DNA from: an uncultured Eubacteriales bacterium | GTDB taxonomy: Bacteria > Bacillota > Clostridia > Monoglobales > UMGS1388 | Direction: 5' to 3' | Assembly: GCA_900551345.1 (NCBI GenBank) | Contig: URVP01000003.1 | Location: 1 to 34,104 of the forward strand | Length of the DNA: 34,104 nt | In this document: one piece after another, positions 7,640 to 14,871 of the stretch | Layout: each line of letters starts with the position of its first letter | Position numbering within the stretch: position 1 is the first letter of the stretch | Translations under genes and position numbers: made by a program | The notes under the pieces: generated by a model | Seen by the model: the letters and a program-made list of their open reading frames with translations, nothing else | Database searches by the model: none | What the model was told of the DNA's origin: nothing

Positions 7640-7663
7640 AAAAAGCCCAGCTTTCGCTGAGCT
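7640..7663 (-). terminator. Hairpin with GAAA loop and T run upstream of the IS remnant
   Basis: On the minus strand AGCTCAGC-GAAA-GCTGGGCT forms an 8-bp stem with one G-U pair, followed by TTTTTG. It lies between the lipoprotein stop and the IS reading frame, so it can terminate the lipoprotein gene or insulate the transposase from outside transcription. Confidence 0.65.
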
Positions 7664-7677
7664 TTTTCGACAGTCTG

Positions 7678-7698
7678 ACGCCATAGAATTTATGGCGT
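7678..7698. terminator. Second hairpin after the RCC1 lipoprotein gene
   Basis: ACGCCATA (7678-7685) and TATGGCGT (7691-7698) form an 8-bp perfect stem about 33 bases past the lipoprotein stop. A T-rich tract (TATTTTTCTC) follows only on the plus strand, so its direction as a terminator is unclear. Confidence 0.4.
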
Positions 7699-7730
7699 TA
7701 TTTTTCTCTATTTTTTCAAATCACGATGTT

Positions 7731-8837
7731 TTATTTACCGACACTGAATGCTTCCGCAGGCTCAAGCCGGTATTCACCTTCTCCGGCAAGCTGTCCGCAA
7801 GTATTATATCCCCAGGTATAAACCTTTCCGTCAGTTTTTACGGCTGCGGAAAAATTGTTACCGGCAGCAATGTATTCAACATCCGGCATAATACTGATGG
7901 GTGCACTTGAATCATTATCCGTTCCGTCGCCGAGACGGCCGCCGGTATTTTCACCCCATGCCCATAACGCCCCGTCAGTTTTAATAGCCAGAGTGTGTGT
8001 CTGACCGGCACTTATGCGCTTTACATTTTCTGATACTATAACAGGGGTTTTGATGATACTGTTGGTGGACATGTTACCTATCTGACCGTAACTGTTATCG
8101 CCCCACGCATATAACAGACCTCCCTCGGTCAGGGCAAGGCTGTGATTGCTTGCACTTATAGCCGCAACATTTTCAACAGGAACCAACACGGGTTTGCTTT
8201 CACTTACTTCAGTGCCTATACCCAGCTGTCCGTATTTGTTGCTTCCCCATGTGTAAAGCTTGCCATCCTTTGTTACCGCCATGCTATGATTATATGCGCT
8301 GATTGCTACTACATCCTCCATTATTTCAATCGGAGCCGACTCGTTTTTGTTACTTCCGTTACCAAGTCTTCCGTCAGTATTTACACCCCATGTATAGAGT
8401 TTACCGTTTTTGGTAACCGCCATGCTGTAAAACTGTCCTGCATCAGCAAGTTTAACCTTTTCCATTACCTTAATAGGTTTATTTTTGTCCTCATTGGTTC
8501 CGTCACCAAGCTGACCGTAGGTATTCTTACCCCAAGCATAAAGGTCTCCCTTTTTTGTTATTGCCAAAGTATGGGATTCCGAACAGCTTACAGACTCAAC
8601 ATCATCAAGAATTTTTACGGGTTTTTCTTTGTTTTCATAAGTTCCGTCACCAAGCTGACCGGCATCATTTTTGCCCCATGCCCAAAGGCTGCCATCTTCT
8701 TTTATGCACATGGCATAATCAAAACCTGCACTGATAATGCTTGAATCGGTTTCAGCTACATTGTCTTTACCCGAACTGCACCCTCCGCAAAGCATGATCA
8801 CACAACACAACAAAATCAGTATTCCTCTCCGTTTCAT
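7731..8837 (-). CDS. RCC1-repeat beta-propeller lipoprotein
   Basis: The 368-residue product starts with a lipoprotein signal (MKRRGILILLCCVIMLCGGC) whose lipobox LCGGC places the lipidated Cys at residue 20. The rest is seven RCC1/BLIP-II-type repeats, each with a core like LYTWGxNxxGQLGxGT: LWAWGKNDAGQLGDGT, LYAWGKNTYGQLGDGT, LYTWGVNTDGRLGNGS, LYTWGSNKYGQLGIGT, LYAWGDNSYGQIGN, LWAWGENTGGRLGDGT and a degenerate VYTWGYNTCGQLAGEG. Seven copies would close one seven-bladed propeller. Such proteins are anchored outside the membrane and usually act in binding; the partner here is unknown. GAAAGGA sits ten bases before the ATG. It has its own promoter just after the ferredoxin terminator. Confidence 0.9.
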   Translation of the reverse strand: MKRRGILILLCCVIMLCGGCSSGKDNVAETDSSIISAGFDYAMCIKEDGSLWAWGKNDAGQLGDGTYENKEKPVKILDDVESVSCSESHTLAITKKGDLYAWGKNTYGQLGDGTNEDKNKPIKVMEKVKLADAGQFYSMAVTKNGKLYTWGVNTDGRLGNGSNKNESAPIEIMEDVVAISAYNHSMAVTKDGKLYTWGSNKYGQLGIGTEVSESKPVLVPVENVAAISASNHSLALTEGGLLYAWGDNSYGQIGNMSTNSIIKTPVIVSENVKRISAGQTHTLAIKTDGALWAWGENTGGRLGDGTDNDSSAPISIMPDVEYIAAGNNFSAAVKTDGKVYTWGYNTCGQLAGEGEYRLEPAEAFSVGK

Positions 8838-8869
8838 TTGTAAACAGTCCTTTCATATTGTTAATACAG

Positions 8870-8898
8870 ATTTTATCACAATAAACAAAAAAGGTCAA
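8870..8898 (-). promoter_or_regulatory. Promoter of the RCC1 lipoprotein gene
   Basis: On the minus strand TTGACC (8893-8898) and TAAAAT (8870-8875) are 17 bp apart. The -35 box lies inside the distal arm of the ferredoxin terminator, a compact arrangement. Confidence 0.6.
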
Positions 8899-8916
8899 TG
8901 CAAAAGCACTGACCTT
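8885..8916 (-). terminator. Terminator of the ferredoxin gene
   Basis: On the minus strand AAGGTCAGTGC and GCATTGACCTT pair over a TTTT loop, with one wobble, and a run of T follows. It starts 13 bases after the ferredoxin stop. Confidence 0.8.
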
Positions 8917-8928
8917 TTATGTCAGAAA

Positions 8929-9099
8929 TTATTCTTCTTCGGGAGCACCTACAGGACATACGCCTGCGCAAGCACCGCAGCTGATGCATGTATCTGCATC
9001 AATGCAATATTTTGAATCTCCTGCGCTGATAGCAGAAACAGGACATTCGCCTTCGCAAGCACCGCAGCTGATGCATGCGTCACTGATTACATAAGCCAT
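8929..9099 (-). CDS. Small 2[4Fe-4S] ferredoxin
   Basis: A 56-residue clostridial-type ferredoxin, MAYVISDACISCGACEGECP, followed by a second cluster motif CISCGACAGVCP. Each half has the C-x2-C-x2-C-x3-C-P pattern, and together the eight Cys bind two [4Fe-4S] clusters for one-electron transfer in the cytoplasm, as in pyruvate:ferredoxin oxidoreductase or hydrogenase pathways. The two halves are clear internal duplicates. AAGGAGGTG lies eight bases before the ATG. It is monocistronic, with its own promoter and terminator, consistent with high expression in an anaerobe. It is easily missed because of its length. Confidence 0.95.
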   Translation of the reverse strand: MAYVISDACISCGACEGECPVSAISAGDSKYCIDADTCISCGACAGVCPVGAPEEE

Positions 9100-9131
9100 T
9101 TCAAGAGCACCTCCTTATGAATTTCAATACT

Positions 9132-9160
9132 ATTATACATCCAAAATTTCCGAATGTAAA
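9132..9160 (-). promoter_or_regulatory. Promoter of the ferredoxin gene
   Basis: On the minus strand TTTACA (9155-9160), a 17-bp spacer and a perfect TATAAT (9132-9137), with TG before the -10 box, form a strong vegetative promoter. Confidence 0.75.
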
Positions 9161-9176
9161 GTGATTATATGTTTTT

Positions 9177-10046
9177 TTATTCCTTTTCTAAATCTTTAAG
9201 CTGTGCAAGCTCTTCTTTGCTTACTTTAATTACAGCATCCTTTATGATTGCAACATCATCAACATTATATATTTTTGCAATTCCGTCAGCGGCTTTATCA
9301 AGTTTAACCTTGATAGTACCGGTAAGAATATTACTTTCAATAACTACTCCTTTGCCATCTGCTGTTTTAACAATTGCATCAACCTTAGGTGTTTTGCTCA
9401 ATAGATGTTCGTAAGCCTCCTGCTCATACTTAAGACAGCACATAAGACGCCCGCAGGTACCGGATATTTTCCCCGGATTAAGGGATAAATTCTGTTCTTT
9501 CGCCATCTTAATTGAAACAGGCTGAAAATCTCCCAAGAAAGACGAACAGCAAAACGGTCTGCCGCATATTCCAAGCCCGCCGACAATTTTTGCCTCATCT
9601 CTCACGCCTATCTGACGAAGTTCTATCCTTGTTTTAAATGCCGCTGCAAGCGATTTAACCAACTCTCTGAAATCAACTCGTCCGTCAGCAGTAAAATAAA
9701 ACAAAAGTTTATTACGGTCAAAAGTGTACTGACAGTCAATAAGATGCATGTCGAGCTCATGTTTCTTGACAAGGTCCTCACATATCACCATTGCGTCTTT
9801 TTCTTTTTGCTCATTCTCCTTTTCAATTTGCTCATCTTCTTTAGTTGCCTTGCGGATTACATCTTTGAGCGGTGATACAATCTCTTCTTCTTTAACAAGT
9901 TTATTCTCAAGGCAAACATCTCCTATTTCTACGCCTCTTGCGGTTTCTACAATTGCTTTTTCGCCCTGAGTAAATTCTATTCCCTGGGGATTAAAATAGT
10001 ATACCTTCCCCCCATTTTTAAATTTTATACCGATTATTTCTACCAT
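9177..10046 (-). CDS. ricT: PSP1-domain regulator RicT (YaaT)
   Basis: The 289-residue protein matches the PSP1/YaaT family: VEIIGIKFKNGGKVYYFNPQG at the start, then VEIGDVCLENKLV, YTFDRNKLLFYFTADGRVDFRELVKSLAAAFKTRIELRQIGVRDEAK, and the Cys-rich GGLGICGRPFCCSSFLGDF and SGTCGRLMCCLKYE. In Bacillus subtilis RicT works with RicA and RicF in an iron-sulfur Ric/Y complex that affects RNase Y-dependent mRNA processing and sporulation; the Cys residues ligate the clusters. A GGGAGGC site precedes the ATG, which lies inside the end of holB (29-base overlap), so the two genes are coupled, as in many Firmicutes. Confidence 0.93.
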   Translation of the reverse strand: MVEIIGIKFKNGGKVYYFNPQGIEFTQGEKAIVETARGVEIGDVCLENKLVKEEEIVSPLKDVIRKATKEDEQIEKENEQKEKDAMVICEDLVKKHELDMHLIDCQYTFDRNKLLFYFTADGRVDFRELVKSLAAAFKTRIELRQIGVRDEAKIVGGLGICGRPFCCSSFLGDFQPVSIKMAKEQNLSLNPGKISGTCGRLMCCLKYEQEAYEHLLSKTPKVDAIVKTADGKGVVIESNILTGTIKVKLDKAADGIAKIYNVDDVAIIKDAVIKVSKEELAQLKDLEKE

Positions 10047-10884
10047 GTATAGCCTCCCAGCTGTCTGTTAAAAGACAGGTAATAAGCATTGTATAGTTGC
10101 CGTTGGATTTAAGATATAGCCTTACTCTTTGCAGTCCTTCCAGAAATTCAACAGCAGATTTTTGACTTATGCTGAAATCTATTGTATCACACTTTTCTGA
10201 TTTTAACAACATAAATTTTCTCATAACAGCTTCCAGAATATCAAAAACAAGGTCCTTGCGCTCTTTCTCTTTTTCAAAAAAATCTATCGCAGCATACAAA
10301 TTTCTACTGCTGTTTTCAGTAAGACCTTTAATCGCCATGCATACCGATTTATACAGCTGCTCCAAATCTTCCGTATCCATAAGTTCTCTTGCTCTGCCCA
10401 TACTCCCGTCAGAAATAAATGCAGCAAGTTCCGTGCTGCGCCCGGGATATTCTTCTTTAAGGCGCAACGCAATATCCCTACATGAAAGCGGAAAAAATCT
10501 TTTGATAACTGCTCTTGAGCGGATTGTGGGCAGCAATAAGTTGGCATTTTCCGCTATAAGTATAAAAACACAGTATTCAGGAGGTTCTTCCAGCACTTTT
10601 AAAAGTGCATTCTGCCCTTGGACATTCATCTTGTCTGCTTGTGGGAAAATATACACTTTTTTGTCGCTGTACGGTTTTATATACACATCACTGCGAGCAT
10701 TTCGCACTGCCTGTACGGTAAGATTCTTTGCTGAAGAGGACGGGTCGAACCTCTCGTTTGAAACCTCTATAATATCGGCAACATTATTGTCGGTCAATTC
10801 TTTTGCAGTATCAAGTGCCGCCTCATATCTTCCTGTGCCCTTTTGCCCCGCATATATAAACGCATGACCCGTTTGAATACTCAT
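10018..10884 (-). CDS. holB: DNA polymerase III delta' subunit
   Basis: The 288-residue product is the delta' part of the clamp loader. It begins MSIQTGHAFIYAGQKGTGRYEAAL, a P-loop-like stretch with a degenerate Walker A, and has SDKKVYIFPQADKMNVQGQNALLKVLEEPPEYCVFILIAENANLLLPTIRSRA, the diagnostic AAA+ core with the SRC-like arginine motif. The C-terminal half is the helical collar domain. Several upstream starts are possible, but the ATG at 10884 has GGAAGG just upstream. Neither tmk nor yaaQ lies upstream, unlike the common Firmicute arrangement; the adjacent gene is divergent. Confidence 0.92.
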   Translation of the reverse strand: MSIQTGHAFIYAGQKGTGRYEAALDTAKELTDNNVADIIEVSNERFDPSSSAKNLTVQAVRNARSDVYIKPYSDKKVYIFPQADKMNVQGQNALLKVLEEPPEYCVFILIAENANLLLPTIRSRAVIKRFFPLSCRDIALRLKEEYPGRSTELAAFISDGSMGRARELMDTEDLEQLYKSVCMAIKGLTENSSRNLYAAIDFFEKEKERKDLVFDILEAVMRKFMLLKSEKCDTIDFSISQKSAVEFLEGLQRVRLYLKSNGNYTMLITCLLTDSWEAIHGRNNRYKI

Positions 10885-10924
10885 AATAACCTTCCGTTTC
10901 TTCTTGACATAATGTTTGTTTATC

Positions 10925-10953
10925 AGTATAACACATTTTTTATTTTGCTGCAA
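10925..10953 (-). promoter_or_regulatory. Promoter of holB-ricT
   Basis: On the minus strand TTGCAG (10948-10953) and TATACT (10925-10930) are separated by 17 bp, about 40 bases upstream of the holB start. Confidence 0.65.
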
Positions 10954-10962
10954 TTCTTTTTC

Positions 10963-10991
10963 TTGAAATATCAATTTTATTATGTTAGTAT
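10963..10991 (+). promoter_or_regulatory. Possible promoter of the VIT/VWA gene
   Basis: TTGAAA (10963-10968), a 17-bp spacer and TAGTAT (10986-10991, four of six consensus bases). It is divergent from the holB promoter, about 10 bp away. Confidence 0.45.
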
Positions 10992-11023
10992 ATTAACTGA
11001 AAAAACATATCTAGGTGATAAAC

Positions 11024-12889
11024 ATGTTATTTACTGCAGACGGACATCTGAATATGCAAATGACTGCCCTTTCCTGCCGGGCAGCAATTACCGGCGGATG
11101 GTTTTTTGTAAACATTAAACAGTCATATATAAACACAGCAGGTACAGGCTGTTCAGTATTTAGATTTAAACTGCCGGAAAAGGCTTTCGTCAGCAAACTT
11201 GAGATAAAAACACCGGAAAAACAAATTGATACGGAGTATATATCTGAAGAAGAAATTGAGCAGCTTCAAGCAAACCGCAGAAGTGACGCAAGCCCCCTGA
11301 CTATTGACCAAAACGGATACTTTACGGCGGTGATAGGGGTTGTAAAGCCGGACGATTCTATCAACATATCCTTTACCTATATTCAACAGGTTCCTCAAAA
11401 CCGCAGCATTAAAATAACCTTGCCCGTTAAGACAAGTGAGCGGCTTGCACCACAGTTTACAATGGACGCAAAAATATTTTGGTATACTGCCACCGGCAAA
11501 ATTACTGTAAGCGGCAGTCATGAAACCACAGTGCAAGATAATGTTATCAGTATAAAAGATGGTTATTTACCCCAATCGGATATCATTCTTGACTTAAAAG
11601 CAGAAGATTGCCCATTATGCAATGTCTATACGGGACAACGGTACGCTTTTCTGGATACCCGTTTGCCATTCGAGCCTGCTCGCAGACAGAAAGCATACGA
11701 ATATCTTTTCGTGATTGACATATCAAAAAGCATGAGAAGTCATTGGGATAATATAAAAAACGTTCTTCTCTCCTGCATCTGTGCTTTGGATGAAGCGGAA
11801 AGTTTCAATATCATTGCCTTTGGCCTTTCGCCCCGTCTTTTATCTATCAGTTCTTTGAAAGCATCAGATAATTCCAAAGCATCAGCACACATGTGGCTTG
11901 ATGATATACGCCCGTCAGGCAGTGCCGATATTGGGGAGGCACTGAGTTTTGCGTACGATTTATCTTCCCGCAAAACAGAAATTTTCCTTGTAACCAACAG
12001 CCAATTTATTAACGGGGAAAAGATTATATCCGATGCTCAAAATAAAAAATATTCATCTCTTAATGTTGTAAACGGTGCAAAAGCATATTTTGACACATCA
12101 AACCGTCTTGCTCAGACGGGTGCCGGTTTTGCGGAAAATGTGCAGGATCCAAGGGATATGGCAGACGGGCTGTGCAAACTTTTGAGCCGCTGTATTCTTT
12201 CAGGAATTGAACAGCTTTCGGTAAAAACCGATAAAAACCTTGTATGGCATTTGGAAAATCAGGGAAAGATATACCCGTGGGACAAGATATGCCTTTGGTC
12301 GGACTCTTCCGTTCCATTGCCCGAAAAAGTAGATATAACAGGATATACAGAACATGGCGAGCTGCAAAGAATGTATTCTGTTCAAAAACAGGATAGGGCA
12401 GCAGACCATTTGGCAGTATTATATCTTTTAACTCAAAAAGATAAATACGAATGCAGCCGACTAAGCAAAGAGTACAATCTACCCTCCCAACACACCGAAT
12501 TATCCATGATTGTAAAATCTCTTGCGGCTGATTCTCTTATTCGTTTTCCGGTAAGCGATGCGGAAGGCGGCGGTTCTGACAAGCCGGGCAATATACGCAA
12601 AAACCCCTTGGCATTGCTTTCAATGCAAAGTCTTAAAGGAAATATAGGCTCCGCCTCTGAAACTGCGGGACGATTGTGGGAAATAATGACCTCACACCCT
12701 AATCCCTCAATATTTATGTTGCAAATTAAAAAGGGCGTAGAATTTTTATTCAATTTTGTACAGACAGGCGAATACGCTTTACTTCCTGAAAGACTGTTGG
12801 ATGTATTTGAATTATGGCTTGAAATGTTTCCGTCAGACGGAATTTTTGCAAAAAAACTCGAAGCTCTTGTATATATGAACAGAAAATGA
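11024..12889 (+). CDS. VIT-like and von Willebrand factor A domain protein
   Basis: A 621-residue protein of the bacterial VIT+VWA type. Residues 1-150 contain a VIT-like beta domain (FRFKLPEKAFVSKLEIKTPEKQIDTEYISEEEIEQLQ). A VWA domain follows at about residue 225 with the metal-site motif VIDISKSM (DxSxS intact), then IIAFGLSPRLLS and SGSADIGEALSFAYDLSSRKTEIFLVTN. The C-terminal third holds helical segments such as LAVLYLLTQKDKYECSRLSKEYNLPSQHTELSMIVK, as in other VIT proteins. No signal peptide or transmembrane segment is seen, so it appears cytoplasmic; proteins of this class mediate metal-dependent protein binding. Start ATG 11024 is preferred to GTG 11015, which overlaps the AGGTGAT Shine-Dalgarno. 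Specific role unknown. Confidence 0.85.
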   Translation: MLFTADGHLNMQMTALSCRAAITGGWFFVNIKQSYINTAGTGCSVFRFKLPEKAFVSKLEIKTPEKQIDTEYISEEEIEQLQANRRSDASPLTIDQNGYFTAVIGVVKPDDSINISFTYIQQVPQNRSIKITLPVKTSERLAPQFTMDAKIFWYTATGKITVSGSHETTVQDNVISIKDGYLPQSDIILDLKAEDCPLCNVYTGQRYAFLDTRLPFEPARRQKAYEYLFVIDISKSMRSHWDNIKNVLLSCICALDEAESFNIIAFGLSPRLLSISSLKASDNSKASAHMWLDDIRPSGSADIGEALSFAYDLSSRKTEIFLVTNSQFINGEKIISDAQNKKYSSLNVVNGAKAYFDTSNRLAQTGAGFAENVQDPRDMADGLCKLLSRCILSGIEQLSVKTDKNLVWHLENQGKIYPWDKICLWSDSSVPLPEKVDITGYTEHGELQRMYSVQKQDRAADHLAVLYLLTQKDKYECSRLSKEYNLPSQHTELSMIVKSLAADSLIRFPVSDAEGGGSDKPGNIRKNPLALLSMQSLKGNIGSASETAGRLWEIMTSHPNPSIFMLQIKKGVEFLFNFVQTGEYALLPERLLDVFELWLEMFPSDGIFAKKLEALVYMNRK

Positions 12890-12923
12890 TTTAAGAAACT
12901 AAAGATTTTTTATCAAAATGCCC

Positions 12924-12952
12924 TTGCCAAATATTGCAATTTAGTGTAAAAT
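12924..12952 (+). promoter_or_regulatory. Promoter of gapA
   Basis: TTGCCA (12924-12929), a 17-bp spacer and TAAAAT (12947-12952), about 48 bases before the gapA start. Confidence 0.65.
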
Positions 12953-12999
12953 AATACACGGTAAAAAATAAATTTTTTTATAAATGGAGGTAATTGATA

Positions 13000-14016
13000 A
13001 TGGCAGTAAAAGTTGCTATCAATGGTTTTGGCCGTATCGGTCGTTTGGCTTTCCGTCAGATGTTCGGTGCAGAAGGTTACGAGGTTGTAGCTATTAACGA
13101 CCTTACAAGCCCCAAAGTGCTTGCTCATCTTCTTAAGTATGATTCAGCACAGGGTAAATATGCTTTGGCTGACAAAGTAGAATCAGGCGAAGATTCAATC
13201 ACAGTTGACGGTAAGACAATCAAAATCTATGCTGAAAAGGATGCTAAGGATCTTCCTTGGGGTCAGATCGGTGTAGATGTTGTTCTTGAATGCACAGGTT
13301 TCTATACATCTAAGGAAAAGGCTTCTGCTCACATCGCAGCAGGCGCTAAGAAAGTTGTTATTTCTGCTCCCGCAGGTAATGACCTTCCCACTGTTGTATA
13401 CAATGTTAACCATGATATCCTTACAAAGGACGACACAGTTATTTCTGCTGCTTCCTGCACAACTAACTGTCTTGCTCCCATGGCTAAGGCTCTTAACGAT
13501 TATGCTCCTATCCAGAGCGGTATCATGAGCACAATCCACGCTTACACAGGCGACCAGATGACTCTTGACGGTCCTCAGAGAAAGGGCGACCTCAGAAGAT
13601 CAAGAGCTGCTGCAGTTAACATCGTTCCTAACTCAACAGGTGCTGCAAAAGCTATCGGTCTTGTTATTCCCGAACTTAACGGCAAACTTATCGGTTCAGC
13701 TCAGCGTGTTCCCGTTCCCACTGGTTCAACAACTATCCTTACAGCTGTTGTTAAGGGTTCTGATGTAACAGTTGACGGTATCAACGCTGCTATGAAAGCT
13801 GCTGCTAACGAATCATTCGGTTACAACACTGATGAAATCGTTTCTTCCGATATTATCGGTATGAGATACGGCTCACTCTTCGATGCAACTCAGACAATGG
13901 TTGCTAAGATCAGCGATGACCTTTATGAAGTACAGGTTGTTTCTTGGTATGACAACGAAAACTCATACACCAGCCAGATGGTTAGAACAATCAAATACTT
14001 TGCAGAACTTGCATAA
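13000..14016 (+). CDS. gapA: Glyceraldehyde-3-phosphate dehydrogenase, type I
   Basis: The enzyme oxidises glyceraldehyde-3-phosphate with phosphate to 1,3-bisphosphoglycerate in glycolysis. The 338-residue product has the Rossmann start VAINGFGRIGRLAFRQM, AINDLTSPKVLAHLLKYDS, and the active-site SAASCTTNCLAPMAKAL with the catalytic Cys at residue 153. It also has STIHAYTGDQMTLDGP, RRSRAAAVNIVPNSTGAAKAIGLVIPEL, and SWYDNENSYTSQMVRT at the end. GGAGGT lies eight bases before the ATG. Codon use is strongly skewed (GCT, GTT, AAC, TTC) compared with neighbours, as expected for one of the most highly expressed genes. It is monocistronic between its own promoter and terminator. Confidence 0.98.
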   Translation: MAVKVAINGFGRIGRLAFRQMFGAEGYEVVAINDLTSPKVLAHLLKYDSAQGKYALADKVESGEDSITVDGKTIKIYAEKDAKDLPWGQIGVDVVLECTGFYTSKEKASAHIAAGAKKVVISAPAGNDLPTVVYNVNHDILTKDDTVISAASCTTNCLAPMAKALNDYAPIQSGIMSTIHAYTGDQMTLDGPQRKGDLRRSRAAAVNIVPNSTGAAKAIGLVIPELNGKLIGSAQRVPVPTGSTTILTAVVKGSDVTVDGINAAMKAAANESFGYNTDEIVSSDIIGMRYGSLFDATQTMVAKISDDLYEVQVVSWYDNENSYTSQMVRTIKYFAELA

Positions 14017-14034
14017 TTTAACCGGATTTGGTAT

Positions 14035-14070
14035 AAAAGACCGGCATCGTCAAGCGATGCCGGTCTTTTT
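14035..14070 (+). terminator. Intrinsic terminator of gapA
   Basis: GACCGGCATCG and CGATGCCGGTC pair perfectly over a 5-nt loop; AAAA precedes and TTTTT follows. This is a classic bidirectional-looking terminator 20 bases after the stop. Confidence 0.92.
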
Positions 14071-14133
14071 GTATATTAATTTACTTTTTATTTCCTGAAA
14101 TTTTAAGATTTGAAAAATTCACTTTTTCAGCTC

Positions 14134-14162
14134 TTTACAAAAGTAACTTATTGTAGTAAAAT
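14134..14162 (+). promoter_or_regulatory. Promoter of the structured RNA
   Basis: TTTACA (14134-14139), a 17-bp spacer and TAAAAT (14157-14162). Initiation about 6 bases later falls on the first base of a perfect 13-bp stem, which supports both calls. Confidence 0.65.
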
Positions 14163-14166
14163 ACCC

Positions 14167-14320
14167 TTGCGCAACAATCGAATAATTTGTCTCACCAAGG
14201 AGAATATATTTGTGTAAAAATGTATTCTCTGTAATTCTTATACCTTGGCGGGAAAGGATTGTTGCGCAAAACAGAGTAATGCATTTTTCGGTGCGTTAAC
14301 TCTGGTTAACGCACTTTTTT
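14167..14320 (+). ncRNA. Structured leader RNA or small RNA, unassigned
   Basis: A perfect 13-bp outer stem joins TTGCGCAACAATC (14167-14179) to its complement at 14257-14269. Inside it a 6-bp stem CCAAGG/CCTTGG (14195-14200 with 14243-14248) encloses a third, 10-bp stem GAGAATATAT/ATGTATTCTC (14200-14209 with 14220-14229, one G-U). Long internal strands join them: 15 nt on the 5' side, 13 nt between stems three and two, and 8 nt (CGGGAAAG) before the outer stem. Two mutually exclusive hairpins follow. CAGAGTAATGCA (14272-14283) can pair with 14292-14304, or 14291-14300 can pair with 14305-14314 to form a terminator. This is the layout of a riboswitch or attenuator. I cannot match it to a named class; a free-standing small RNA is the alternative. 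Confidence 0.6.
14291..14320 (+). terminator. Intrinsic terminator with competing antiterminator
   Basis: GTGCGTTAAC pairs perfectly with GTTAACGCAC over TCTG, then six T. The whole 5' arm is also the 3' arm of the alternative hairpin starting at 14272. The next gene begins 31 bases later. Confidence 0.88.
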
Positions 14321-14350
14321 ATTGTGCACAAATATATTATTAAATAAGGG

Positions 14351-14740
14351 ATGTGTTTTATTTTGAAAATTACAAATGAAAATGACGAAAAAATCATTAA
14401 CATTTTAGCAGAGACCGCAATACAGTTAAAAAGAACCATTAAATTTCTTGATGACAACAGAAAGGATTACGAACATAAGCATCGAGAAAAAACCAATGGA
14501 AAAGAACCAAACGAAGAACTAAAAAAATATATGGATCTACCATATAATATATTAATAAGAAAAATAGCAGGCAGCGTGTATTATTATGAATCCCAACTAT
14601 TGGAGTTCAAGAACTGTACCGGAACGGGTAGGACATATGACGAAGCATATGAAGAAGCACTGTACTTGTTGGAACGAGAAATAAAACATCATCTGAAAAA
14701 TAACATTCCCATTCCCATGCCAATCGAACAATCAAAATAA
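14351..14740 (+). CDS. Unknown protein, faint HicB-like C-terminus
   Basis: A product of up to 129 residues. A TTG at 14363 (then KITNENDEKIINILAETA) has AAGGGA about 11 bases upstream and may be the real start, giving 125 residues; the ATG at 14351 is too close to that site. The N-terminal half is charged and helical (QLKRTIKFLDDNRKDYEHKHREK). The C-terminal part, YYYESQLLEFKNCTGTGRTYDEAYEEALYLLEREIKHHLKNNIPIPMP, follows the rhythm of HicB-type antitoxins (G-x-G/D-T-x-EEA...A...L...L...G-x-PIP-x-P), but no hicA toxin gene is adjacent. Its only visible upstream promoter is that of the structured RNA, so expression probably depends on read-through of the terminator. Codon use is AT-rich, unlike gapA. 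Function not established. Confidence 0.65.
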   Translation: MCFILKITNENDEKIINILAETAIQLKRTIKFLDDNRKDYEHKHREKTNGKEPNEELKKYMDLPYNILIRKIAGSVYYYESQLLEFKNCTGTGRTYDEAYEEALYLLEREIKHHLKNNIPIPMPIEQSK

Positions 14741-14790
14741 TATATTAAACCGGAACGCTATTTTGAAGGATACCGAGCCATGCATACAGT

Positions 14791-14831
14791 AAAAAACCCC
14801 TATGGCAGAACAACTTAAACTACCACAGGGG
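14791..14831 (-). terminator. Terminator of the ispE operon
   Basis: On the minus strand CCCCTGTGG and CCATAGGGG pair over a 17-nt loop, with one wobble, and TTTTTT follows. It lies about 40 bases past the ispE stop and may also end the convergent gene at 14740. Confidence 0.75.
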
Positions 14832-14871
14832 ACTGATTATATAATATATTTTTACACATTCGATCCGTTTT

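Noticed and set aside
8142..8744. 200-residue plus-strand frame opposite the RCC1 gene
   Set aside because: Its repeats are the reverse reading of the RCC1 repeats, so the open frame follows from codon bias of the real gene.
14167..14320. 6S RNA
   Set aside because: The outer stem, inner stems and loops do not show the CACC hairpin on the 3' bubble strand, and a better 6S candidate lies at 24721-24912. A second 6S copy cannot be wholly excluded.
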